Shown here piece by piece: positions 1 to 5,830 of a DNA stretch of 23,195 nucleotides. The stretch is from a virus: positions 1 through 23,195 of IMG/VR virus record IMGVR_UViG_3300034272_001441. One strand, given 5' to 3'. A program made the position numbers and the translations under genes. Under the pieces are notes generated by a model that made no database searches, was not told the origin of the DNA, and saw only the letters and a program-made list of their open reading frames with translations. Position 1 is the stretch's first letter, and every line of letters begins with the position of its first letter.

Positions 1-1518
1 ATTTACACCTTTTACCATTGGATTTTCTACATTCCATGACAAAAGATCATTGATAATCATCACACGCTCCTCAATTGGCATGGCAGCCGCGGGAGTAAAC
101 ATAAGCGGATTATCAGTCTGATAAAGTAAGTCCAACACTGTAATACCGCCGTCCTTGGTGATCGTCTCCGTTCCAGCCGTCCTTGGGTCAATCCAACGGT
201 CCACAATCATCTCACGCTTATCTCCAGCCGTCTCCAGGCTCCAGATCAAGTCAGTATACTCGTTCACACCCCTTCCTGCTCCAGCCTTCTGTGCCGGGCC
301 AGCTCGACCATCCGCCTTGTCACTAGGTAGCGCCCATTCCCCATAGCTTTGATCCGGCCATTCCCGATAGATCCATAGTATACCGTACTTATCTACTCTA
401 CCCCAAAGCATGAACCAGTTCCGCGCCCCAGCCGGGTCCACAGCCATATAGTTGCTCCCATCAGGGATAACCTCCTCAGCGTCTCCCTTCCACAGGTTAT
501 GGTCACCAAACATGGGAAACTCACTTCCAGCCGTCTGGTCAGCCCAACCATAAGCGCGGATCTTAATGTCATGGCTGGAGCGCCCCGAAAGCTCCTGCTT
601 CATGCGCTCCCAGTTGTTGTACGGGTTAAGCTCGGTATGATACCAAATACAAGCGTGCCTACCATACAAGTTCTCCGCTTGATAAGGCATCTCGCCTTTA
701 GGGACCGTTAGAACATTGTTATTGGGTAACAATGGAGATTTGCGGGTAGCCGTTACCTTGGCACTGTTGATGTACTCCTTCACGACTTGAGTGTACCCTT
801 GCACCGGCGTAAAAGTAACAATCAGCTTCCCAGACCTAGTCACCAGACGGTAGCGCAGGGTATCGAGCCAGTTCTGCGGCACAAGTTCGTCGCACCAGAC
901 GTAGTCCACCTCACCACCTTCAACCACCTTAATGTCCTGGGCATAGTTAAGGAACCAGATCTGGTTACCCATGTACACCGCCGTATTGTCGCTGAACCCG
1001 TTCTTCTGGCTAAAACTAATCTGCGTATGATTAGTACGTTTAATATTTCGTATCTCAGGCGGTAGGTACTTATAGAAGACGTTCTGCTGGGCAGACACAC
1101 TTGTCATGTGGTTAGTGTGAAAGCACCAGATGCGGATGTTGCGCTTGTTGTAGCGTTCCTTTACCCAAGACGGCGCTTGTCCATTAAGGTCAGTCCCTAC
1201 AAAAGCCTGGGCCATCCGTTTGGCAGCGTACTCAGTCTTGCCACTTCTGTTCCCCCCAAGGACGACGATCTCGTTAAAGCGGTCTAGCAGCTTATCTGCA
1301 TCGGGCCAGTGCGGCAGCTCGTGGCCATAGCGCATCGGATCGTTCTGCTCAGCCTTAATCTTGTTCTCCCGCATGAGGAAAAGATCGAGCACCTTCTCCG
1401 GGCCAATGTTCTCGATCATCTCCAGCCGCTGCCGCTTGTTCGGTGCCGGGAGCGTTGGATGTTCCTCCAGCTTGTAGGCTAAAACTTTCTCAATAATTTC
1501 CTGATTTTCTTCATTCAT
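1..1518 (-). CDS. terL: Phage terminase large subunit (partial, C-terminus cut by window edge)
   Basis: ATP-driven DNA-packaging motor and headful nuclease that loads phage DNA into proheads. I translated 506 codons from the ATG at 1518 to the window edge with no stop. A Walker A motif GGNRSGKTE lies near residues 85-94, and a Walker B-like segment EVDYVWCDEL near 202-212. The start of the RNase-H-fold nuclease domain, YMAVDPAGA, lies near 353-362. The remaining nuclease acidic residues should lie beyond or near the left edge. The ATG at 1518 is the only ATG or GTG after an in-frame upstream TGA, and it has no convincing Shine-Dalgarno site. It is separated from the nearest leftward gene by about 480 nt with inverted repeats. 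A candidate small subunit lies about 4 kb upstream rather than adjacent. The family assignment is firm; the subfamily is not determined. Confidence 0.93.
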   Translation of the reverse strand, partial: MNEENQEIIEKVLAYKLEEHPTLPAPNKRQRLEMIENIGPEKVLDLFLMRENKIKAEQNDPMRYGHELPHWPDADKLLDRFNEIVVLGGNRSGKTEYAAKRMAQAFVGTDLNGQAPSWVKERYNKRNIRIWCFHTNHMTSVSAQQNVFYKYLPPEIRNIKRTNHTQISFSQKNGFSDNTAVYMGNQIWFLNYAQDIKVVEGGEVDYVWCDELVPQNWLDTLRYRLVTRSGKLIVTFTPVQGYTQVVKEYINSAKVTATRKSPLLPNNNVLTVPKGEMPYQAENLYGRHACIWYHTELNPYNNWERMKQELSGRSSHDIKIRAYGWADQTAGSEFPMFGDHNLWKGDAEEVIPDGSNYMAVDPAGARNWFMLWGRVDKYGILWIYREWPDQSYGEWALPSDKADGRAGPAQKAGAGRGVNEYTDLIWSLETAGDKREMIVDRWIDPRTAGTETITKDGGITVLDLLYQTDNPLMFTPAAAMPIEERVMIINDLLSWNVENPMVKGVN

Positions 1519-1630
1519 ACAGTTGACTTTCCCTGAAGATGCTCTAAATTCCTTGTGTCGTCAAATAAACGACCGTGTACCTTCTGCGCAACCTGAAACA
1601 CTGGACGCACGAGCGACTAAATGGTTCCAA

Positions 1631-1735
1631 CTATTCCTCTTGAGTTGGATTAAACATCTGCTTCGGCTTCAAAGTTGCAGAGTGCTGACAGTCACGCCTA
1701 CGAGAATGGCAAGAGTTTCCCGAACGGGTAGCCAT
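1631..1735 (-). CDS. Possible 34-aa microprotein upstream of terL
   Basis: Leftward ATG at 1735, stop TAG at 1631. The start overlaps the stop of the preceding small ORF in a TGATG arrangement, a usual sign of translational coupling. The product is basic at its N-terminus (MATRSGNSCHSRRRD) and ends NPTQEE. I recognise no family. The TGATG junction is the main reason to list it. Length and composition alone do not separate it from chance, so it may be noncoding leader sequence of terL. Confidence 0.2.
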   Translation of the reverse strand: MATRSGNSCHSRRRDCQHSATLKPKQMFNPTQEE

Positions 1736-1854
1736 CACTCACGACTGTAATTGCGAAACGAACGACGACACTTATACGGATCGTTGATCTCTTTTTTGTA
1801 TAGTACTCCCCCAAGATAGGCAGTAATGCTGAGTCTTGGGGGTACTATGCTCAC
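1735..1854 (-). CDS. Possible 39-aa small protein with GTG start
   Basis: Leftward GTG at 1854 with a GGAG-type site about 10 nt upstream, stop TGA at 1735. The product begins MSIVPPRLSITAYLGG and has a basic C-terminal half with Lys and Arg. The strong hairpin at 1801-1847 lies inside this ORF, so the same bases may serve as RNA structure, as coding sequence, or both. No family recognised. It is coupled by TGATG to the next small ORF. Confidence 0.3.
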   Translation of the reverse strand: MSIVPPRLSITAYLGGVLYKKEINDPYKCRRSFRNYSRE

Positions 1855-1920
1855 TCGCAACTCTCCTTGCCGGATTGTTTATCTCCTCCGGTGAGCAGCG
1901 TTAGCTGCGAGAGTGAGCAT
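1801..1920. repeat. Two adjacent large inverted repeats, possible structured RNA or regulatory DNA
   Basis: Arm pairs are 1801-1816 with 1834-1847 (about 14 pairs around a small bulge) and 1847-1859 with 1906-1920 (about 13 pairs with a 2-nt bulge, read on the minus strand). The second stem contains two inner hairpins and could fold as a multi-branched junction. There is no tRNA T-loop sequence or terminator U-tract. It could be a terL leader element or a protein-binding site. Confidence 0.5.
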
Positions 1921-2000
1921 CTGGGCGAAGCCTAGTGCGAACGGCAACACGAAGCTAGAAGTAAGACAATCTTACTAACGAGTAAAAAGTAAGCTCTAGC

Positions 2001-2204
2001 TTAAGAACAGATAATCCAAAGTATAGCCAACTCAAACGTGTTAAGTGGCGTATACTCGGCGCTTACCAAGCTTAACACACACTTAAGCGCGATATGCAGC
2101 ATATAACCTGCGCTTAATGCGAATATAAGCGACTTAAACTTACTCTTAAGCCGATCAAGCGTGTCATATACTGCCAACTTGTCTTTGAGCGTCACCTTAT
2201 GCAT
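2001..2204 (-). CDS. Small membrane protein, possibly holin-like
   Basis: The 67-aa product has a basic, polar N-terminus (MHKVTLKDKL...RLKSKFK) followed by two hydrophobic stretches, about residues 28-48 and 56-66. The ATG at 2204 overlaps the 3' end of the upstream gene by 13 nt, so the two are probably co-transcribed. A short protein with two membrane segments near terL could be a holin, but size and topology are the only support and no endolysin or spanin was seen nearby. The DNA here is unusually rich in TTAA words, which partly encode Leu-Lys and Leu-Ser pairs. Real gene likely; function open. Confidence 0.5.
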   Translation of the reverse strand: MHKVTLKDKLAVYDTLDRLKSKFKSLIFALSAGYMLHIALKCVLSLVSAEYTPLNTFELAILWIICS

Positions 2205-2599
2205 ATAGTCTTGTTCTTAACCCGAATCTTCTGTCCTTTGCGAAAGTTAAACCCTCTAGCACCCACAAACACTTTGTCAGCCATATCAGTCTTAACCCAA
2301 CGACTGTTCGGATATAACATGACAATTGTCTGTTCCGTAACCTCATCACTTACGGACAACTGCTGCGGCTCTGTCACAGGTGTCACCTGTACCACCGGCA
2401 CAAGCTCCTCCACAGGCTGCTCCTGCTCGGCCACATCACAAGCCAGCGTGCCGTCCAACAGGTCACTGCGATAGATACGGCGCACACCGCGAAACGCCTT
2501 CCGCTCGATGTAATCCACGTCCTGCTTGTACGACATAGGCCGATACGCCGGGCCTAAGTGCTGCTTAACCGTCTTCTCGCTTAGTGTGTACTTGGTCAT
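2192..2599 (-). CDS. Hypothetical protein, 135 aa
   Basis: I chose the ATG at 2599 (MTKYTLSEKTVKQHLG) because residues upstream in the longer ORF look like noncoding translation. The middle of the protein is rich in Val, Glu, Pro and Gln (about residues 55-85) and looks like a flexible linker. The C-terminus is basic and beta-like (FNFRKGQKIRVKNKTICIR) and could bind nucleic acid. No family recognised. It is followed by a small membrane protein with a short overlap. Upstream is the gene-poor region from which the rightward operon diverges, so its promoter should lie between about 2600 and 2900. Confidence 0.65.
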   Translation of the reverse strand: MTKYTLSEKTVKQHLGPAYRPMSYKQDVDYIERKAFRGVRRIYRSDLLDGTLACDVAEQEQPVEELVPVVQVTPVTEPQQLSVSDEVTEQTIVMLYPNSRWVKTDMADKVFVGARGFNFRKGQKIRVKNKTICIR

Positions 2600-3062
2600 A
2601 GTACGAACGACGGTACACTGGGTCGGCCAATTACACAAGCAAGGTGTAGCGTAGCATGGCGACGGGTGCACGAGCCGAGTGCGAAGGGGGCCAGTTGGCG
2701 AAAAAAAGTCTGAGGGGGGCTATGCGTCGCTGTCGTCGCCAGTCAGCCAGGCGCGACCCCCTCCCCCCCTGCCTCCGGTTTTGGCACGTCAAAATGCACT
2801 CCAACAGAGTAAATCCCCACTCTATATGATATGTGTTGTAAACTGTTATGGCCAACGTACTCAGCCGCAGCCGCTTGCAAGGGCCGTCCAAACGGAGCGC
2901 GACGGGATGGTCCGTTTGCTGGTCGGAGAGCGTCGATTGACGGGCCACGAGGGCCACGGAGCGGGGTGGCTGACGGCTCACATACACGCACGCGGTGATT
3001 GTATACAATCCAAGGGACGTAACGCATTTACTTCGTACACGAACTATCTCCACCGCACGCCC

Positions 3063-3164
3063 GCACTCGCCCGCACTCCGCAGCACGTCCCACAGTCACG
3101 CCTCTCGTGCACTCACCGAGCCGCACTCACTCGCACGCACGCACTCACCAGGCACGCACGCACT
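3063..3164. repeat. GCACTC / GCACGCACGCACT short-repeat array
   Basis: GCACTC occurs at 3063, 3073, 3109, 3123 and 3141. The 13-mer GCACGCACGCACT occurs exactly twice, at 3133-3145 and 3152-3164, 19 nt apart. It sits 30-170 nt upstream of the rightward promoter and resembles iterons or a clustered regulator-binding site. The pattern is visible directly; the role is inferred. Confidence 0.55.
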
Positions 3165-3197
3165 ACGCACTTTTCTTTGCCTATCGTCACTTTTTTG

Positions 3198-3228
3198 TTG
3201 CTTACTTGTGCAAAGCGCCGTATTTTTG
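3198..3228 (+). promoter_or_regulatory. Promoter of the rightward operon, predicting a near-leaderless mRNA
   Basis: Two readings fit the same DNA. Sigma70-like: TTGCTT (3198-3203), a 17-nt spacer, then TATTTT (3221-3226). Bacteroidota-like: TTG (3198-3200), 20 nt, then TATTTTTG (3221-3228), an exact match to TAnnTTTG. Either places transcription start at about 3232-3236, at or next to the ATG at 3236. Confidence 0.45.
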
Positions 3229-3235
3229 CCCTCGT

Positions 3236-3430
3236 ATGAATAACACATCACTAATCGACTCCCTAAACGCAGAGCTCCAATCAGCACAAGCGGAGCTACT
3301 TGCACTCCGCACGGCGGGCACGCTTGGTCTGAAGATCACAGAGGCTTATTTGCGTATTCTACACGCAACAAACGCCTTGATGGCCTACAGAGTCGCCGTG
3401 TTAGAGCGTGCTTGCGTAACACTAGCCTAA
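3236..3430 (+). CDS. Small helical protein, first gene of the rightward operon
   Basis: The 64-aa product is rich in Leu and Ala and almost entirely helical in pattern (SLIDSLNAELQSAQAELLALR), consistent with a short coiled coil or helical hairpin. No family recognised. The ATG at 3236 was chosen over upstream in-frame starts because those would add low-complexity sequence from the repeat array and because a promoter ends 8 nt upstream. It is the first of six same-strand genes before the terminator at 4814. The mRNA probably begins at or within a few nt of the start codon, so initiation would not use a Shine-Dalgarno site. Confidence 0.6.
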   Translation: MNNTSLIDSLNAELQSAQAELLALRTAGTLGLKITEAYLRILHATNALMAYRVAVLERACVTLA

Positions 3431-3454
3431 CCTTAACCAACCCAACCCAAACTT

Positions 3455-3631
3455 ATGATCGCTAATATCGTTACCATCTCAACCTACTGCCCACAATATC
3501 AGGCATTTGAGGAGCGCCAAATCTGGCTCAATCGTCGCTACCGTCTCACCTACAGAGGAGCGCAACGCATCATCAGTAAATCCCATCCATCATCAATCGT
3601 AACTCGTATTGAGACAGCAATCTACGCCTAA
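3455..3631 (+). CDS. Hypothetical protein, 58 aa
   Basis: Basic small protein with aromatic residues (MIANIVTISTYC..., then QIWLNRRYRLTYRGAQRIISK). No family recognised. Its leader from 3426 to 3456 contains no G, so there is no Shine-Dalgarno site. The next gene starts 5 nt after its stop. The conserved operon position and tight spacing are the main support for its being real. Confidence 0.5.
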   Translation: MIANIVTISTYCPQYQAFEERQIWLNRRYRLTYRGAQRIISKSHPSSIVTRIETAIYA

Positions 3632-3636
3632 ACCTT

Positions 3637-3780
3637 ATGACCATCGAATCCATGAATACCCTCGAACACATTGCATACGTACGACTTGCACTCATGCTCG
3701 CATCTGCGGGCTGCGTGCTCATCGCAGCTTCCCTTTGGGCGTCAATCTATTGTGACTGGCGCAAAAGCAATCGCAAGTAA
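3637..3780 (+). CDS. Single-pass membrane microprotein, 47 aa
   Basis: Residues about 16-38 form one hydrophobic helix (RLALMLASAGCVLIAASLWA), followed by a short basic tail (CDWRKSNRK). The tail suggests that the C-terminus faces the cytoplasm. It begins 5 nt after the previous stop in the same operon, with leader AACCTT and no Shine-Dalgarno site. A second in-frame ATG lies at codon 6. Function unknown; small early phage membrane proteins can alter host envelope or superinfection, but nothing in the sequence shows this. Confidence 0.5.
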   Translation: MTIESMNTLEHIAYVRLALMLASAGCVLIAASLWASIYCDWRKSNRK

Positions 3781-3813
3781 CAACCTCAAACCTAACATAC
3801 TACAAAAAACCAT

Positions 3814-4419
3814 ATGAACATTACACTATCACAACCATCGAAAATGCCATGCCAAGGATGGTCAATCCCTGCTCTCGCATGTAAGACAGGCTCCAAGCTC
3901 GCACAAGTCGTTGGATCCGTTTGTCATGGCTGTTACGCTTTGTCGGGCTTTTATCGCATGCCAAACGTCCAACGTGCGCTTCAGCAACGCCTTGCAATGA
4001 TGGATTCGCCCGAATGGGTGCCAGCGATGATTGCCAAGATTCGCGACACGGAGAAAAGCGGTTTCTTCCGTTGGTTCGATAGTGGGGACCTTCAGAGCAT
4101 TAAGACGCTGAAAGCAATCGTCCGCATCGCTATCGCTTTGCCAGAGATACAGTTTTGGCTCCCCACAAAGGAGTACGGCATCGTCTCCGAGTACGTTGAA
4201 TTGTTCGGCTCATTCCCTCCAAACCTTACCGTGCGTCTCTCCGCTTATATGGTCGACAAGGCTGGTCCCAACAGCCTAGCAGAAGGGTTGGGCGTCACCA
4301 CAAGCGAAGTCTCATCAACGGCGGGTACATGTCCGGCGCCTACGCAAGGAAACAAATGCGGCGAGTGCCGGGCATGCTGGAACAAAGACATTCAGACTGT
4401 CACCTATCGCCTGCACTAA
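3814..4419 (+). CDS. Cys-rich Gp88-like phage protein
   Basis: The 201-aa protein resembles the phage 'gene product 88' type family of unknown biochemistry. An N-terminal Cys cluster (C13, C23, C37, C40, within CHGCYALSGFYR) precedes the core motif FRWFDSGDLQS (about 85-95) and WLPTKEY (115-121). A C-terminal Cys cluster follows: C173, C182, C185 and C188 in CPAPTQGNKCGECRACW. The two Cys clusters suggest metal or iron-sulfur binding; this is inference from spacing. The start is supported by ATG 3814, preceded by 33 nt with no G. It is the largest gene of the rightward operon and the only one with recognisable family features, so it probably defines the operon's role. Confidence 0.7.
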   Translation: MNITLSQPSKMPCQGWSIPALACKTGSKLAQVVGSVCHGCYALSGFYRMPNVQRALQQRLAMMDSPEWVPAMIAKIRDTEKSGFFRWFDSGDLQSIKTLKAIVRIAIALPEIQFWLPTKEYGIVSEYVELFGSFPPNLTVRLSAYMVDKAGPNSLAEGLGVTTSEVSSTAGTCPAPTQGNKCGECRACWNKDIQTVTYRLH

Positions 4420-4423
4420 GCTC

Positions 4424-4591
4424 ATGAAACGCTACAAACTTACATACGCTGACCGATACTGCTACGCGCAATGCAATGGCACTCGCATTATTGAAGCTGA
4501 TTCAAACGAGTTTGCTCGTGAGCTTGCTTTGGAATGGCTAAGAGCCCACGGAGGAATTGAGGGCCTTCTCTGGTCACTTATTGAGGAATAA
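4424..4591 (+). CDS. Hypothetical protein, 55 aa
   Basis: The product starts MKRYKLTYADRYCYAQCNG and ends in an acidic helix (LLWSLIEE). No family recognised. It begins 4 nt after the Gp88-like gene stops and ends 3 nt before the next ATG, so it sits tightly inside the operon. ATG 4424 is the only sensible start. Codon use looks like its neighbours. Confidence 0.55.
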   Translation: MKRYKLTYADRYCYAQCNGTRIIEADSNEFARELALEWLRAHGGIEGLLWSLIEE

Positions 4592-4594
4592 TCG

Positions 4595-4807
4595 ATGAAC
4601 TACAAAATCCAAACTGCCGCCTGCTATGGCTGGGCTGACCTTAAGGAATGTGACAACGATTCGGACATCTATGTTGCCTGCACATTCGCAATCAAATCCG
4701 AAGCCGAATCAGAGCTTGCAGATATCCTAGATGGCTGCGACGGCTCGCCCGACGATTGGCGCATCGTGCCAGCTGACATGCCAGCCGATTGTGACATCTA
4801 CGAATAA
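4595..4807 (+). CDS. Acidic hypothetical protein, 70 aa
   Basis: Strongly acidic protein (many Asp and Glu, for example DLKECDNDSD and DGCDGSPDD) with scattered Cys residues at about 9, 19, 29, 48 and 66. No family recognised. Small acidic phage proteins sometimes mimic DNA to block host nucleases or regulators; that is only a possibility suggested by charge. It is the last gene of the rightward operon, and the terminator hairpin starts 7 nt after its stop. Confidence 0.6.
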   Translation: MNYKIQTAACYGWADLKECDNDSDIYVACTFAIKSEAESELADILDGCDGSPDDWRIVPADMPADCDIYE

Positions 4808-4813
4808 CCAAGC

Positions 4814-4846
4814 GCCCCTAGGTTACGCGCCTAGGGGCTTTCTTTT
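4814..4846 (+). terminator. Intrinsic terminator of the rightward operon
   Basis: A perfect 9-bp stem, GCCCCTAGG (4814-4822) with CCTAGGGGC (4830-4838), has a 7-nt loop and is followed by TTTCTTTT. It lies between convergent gene ends (4807 rightward, 4850 leftward). The leftward side lacks a good U-tract, so it should act mainly on the rightward transcript. Confidence 0.9.
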
Positions 4847-4849
4847 GCC

Positions 4850-5032
4850 CTAATTCCGCCCCACTCCTCGCACCTCTCGCGCAACCCTGCGCAGGCTCGC
4901 CAGCAATGTCGCGAGCTGGCGCGCCAACATCCTTTCCCGCCTATGTGATACCTCATACATGCTCCGCCATTTCGCGGCCTCACTCGCATAAAACTCGGCC
5001 TCTTCCTCTAGGGCTTCGCAATCGTCGCACAT
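4850..5032 (-). CDS. Small coiled-coil protein, 60 aa
   Basis: Last gene of the leftward small-gene chain. I chose ATG 5032 (MCDDCEALEEEAEFY); the longer ORF adds an unlikely N-terminus. The first 20 residues are acidic with a CxxC pair (C2, C5). The rest is a basic helix rich in Arg (RRERMLARQLATLLASLRR), consistent with a coiled coil or nucleic-acid contact. It overlaps the upstream gene by 25 nt. No family recognised. Confidence 0.55.
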   Translation of the reverse strand: MCDDCEALEEEAEFYASEAAKWRSMYEVSHRRERMLARQLATLLASLRRVAREVRGVGRN

Positions 5033-5271
5033 AAGTCGTTCTCTAGCAGCGCGATGCGAACATGCTGCGCTTGGATGATGCGCCAATACCGCTCGGTAAG
5101 ATCGCGCAGGTCCAAAAGCTCATTTGCCAAGTCAATCCCGTTCGGTAAAACCAAATTTGAATTTGGAATCTCCAAAAGCAATTTCGAATCTAGCTTGAAA
5201 TTTGGAAGGCTGACTTCTGATTTACAAGGTAGACCGGCCATCGCATCACTCGTTTTCAATCGTTCCAACAT
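5008..5271 (-). CDS. Hypothetical protein, 87 aa, with Leu-rich helix
   Basis: ATG 5271 (MLERLKTSDAMAGLP) overlaps the upstream HTH gene by 26 nt; an in-frame ATG ten codons later is an alternative. The N-terminal half has short alternating hydrophobic segments with repeated Leu, Asn and Pro (LPNFKLDSKLLLEIPNSNLVLPNG). The C-terminal half is a helical, probably coiled-coil segment (DLRDLTERYWRIIQAQHVRI). A perfect palindrome, CCAAATTTGAATTTGG (5151-5166), lies inside the coding sequence. No family recognised. Confidence 0.5.
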   Translation of the reverse strand: MLERLKTSDAMAGLPCKSEVSLPNFKLDSKLLLEIPNSNLVLPNGIDLANELLDLRDLTERYWRIIQAQHVRIALLENDLCATIAKP

Positions 5272-5830
5272 GTTCGTCTTGGGCTTTCGGCGGCTTAAGG
5301 GCCGCCATGAAAGCGGCAGAGATGTCGTTATTCGTGTGCAAATGCACATGTTGGTGCAGCTGATCCGGCACCTTGTTCTTCTCTAGGTTAGCATACTTGT
5401 CCAAGGTGATCCCCAGAGCCAGCACTGCGTCCTTGGCGGACATCTCCGGCATAAGCTCCATGACCCGCTGCGCAGCGCCATCGATCACCGATTGTAGCTT
5501 GGCCTTCAAGTTTGTATTGAAGTACGCATTACGGAATTGCGAATCCATATCCAGCGCACTTACCTTGATCTCATCTACACTTCGCTCGGAGATACCGAGC
5601 TGCATGGCAATGGCTCTCGAGTGTTGCCCGGTGATGAACAGATCGAGCACCTTCTTCTGTATCTCCGGTGGAATGCCCGCAAGCGCCCCTTGTCCGTTCA
5701 CTTTCTCCATTACAACCCCAGGCACATGCTTCTCGATCTTCACGCCACTCAACCCGGCAAGCTGCCGTGCCCTGCTCTCGGGGGAGCGGTACACGGCGTT
5801 GCGCTTCTTGCGCTTTGGTGTCTCGCTCAT
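5246..5830 (-). CDS. HTH DNA-binding protein, candidate terminase small subunit
   Basis: 194 aa from ATG 5830, whose ATGA overlaps the stop of the PAPS-reductase-like gene. The N-terminus is very basic (SETPKRKKRNAVYRS). A helix-turn-helix of resolvase/TerS type lies at about residues 53-85 (IPPEIQKKVLDLFITGQHS, then RAIAMQLGISERSVDEIK). A helical region follows (residues 100-155), with a motif seen in small-terminase-like proteins (AKDAVLALGITLDKYANL). The His-rich segment LHQHVHLHTNND (about 159-170) is odd. Small terminase subunits recognise packaging sites and commonly have this layout, but the large subunit is 4 kb away on the far side of an opposite-strand operon. A regulator is the main alternative. 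Confidence 0.55.
   Translation of the reverse strand: MSETPKRKKRNAVYRSPESRARQLAGLSGVKIEKHVPGVVMEKVNGQGALAGIPPEIQKKVLDLFITGQHSRAIAMQLGISERSVDEIKVSALDMDSQFRNAYFNTNLKAKLQSVIDGAAQRVMELMPEMSAKDAVLALGITLDKYANLEKNKVPDQLHQHVHLHTNNDISAAFMAALKPPKAQDEHVGTIENE

Larger units (their letters stand above)
1519..2000. other. Gene-poor region with nested inverted repeats upstream of terL
   Basis: This 480-nt gap between the terL start and a small membrane protein has no convincing long gene. It holds a long imperfect hairpin at 1801-1847, with arms TAGTACTCCCCCAAGA and TCTTGGGGGTACTA. A second stem lies at 1847-1920, with arms ATGCTCACTC and GAGTGAGCAT. That second stem encloses two smaller hairpins, CCGGA/TCCGG (1870-1874 with 1887-1891) and GCAGC/GCTGC (1895-1899 with 1904-1908). 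No U-tract follows either large stem on either strand, so a simple terminator is not supported. Two short leftward ORFs are listed separately. Confidence 0.6.
2600..3235. other. Divergent intergenic region with repeat array and C-run tract
   Basis: About 640 nt lie between the leftward gene starting at 2599 and the rightward operon starting at 3236. Open frames on both strands are long only because stops are rare; their translations are Arg, Thr, His and Pro rich with no recognisable motif. The region holds a C-run tract at 2757-2776, a dense array of GCACTC and GCACGCAC words at 3063-3170, and the promoter of the rightward operon. It is a candidate control region or replication origin. Confidence 0.6.

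Noticed and set aside
1523-1750. Rightward 75-codon frame opposite the terL leader
   Set aside because: No motif, no promoter, and it opposes the local gene direction.
1770-1800. T-run (CTCTTTTTTG) after a short GATC/GATC inverted repeat as a rightward terminator
   Set aside because: The stem is only 4 bp and no rightward gene lies upstream.
2631-3086. Leftward open frame of 151 codons upstream of the gene at 2599
   Set aside because: No recognisable motif, Arg-rich shadow composition, and it overlaps other open frames over the same noncoding DNA.
2679-3239. Long rightward open frame of 186 codons
   Set aside because: The product is Arg, Thr, His and Pro rich with no motif, runs through the repeat array and C-run tract, and another long frame lies opposite. 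The openness comes from few stops in GC-rich repeats.
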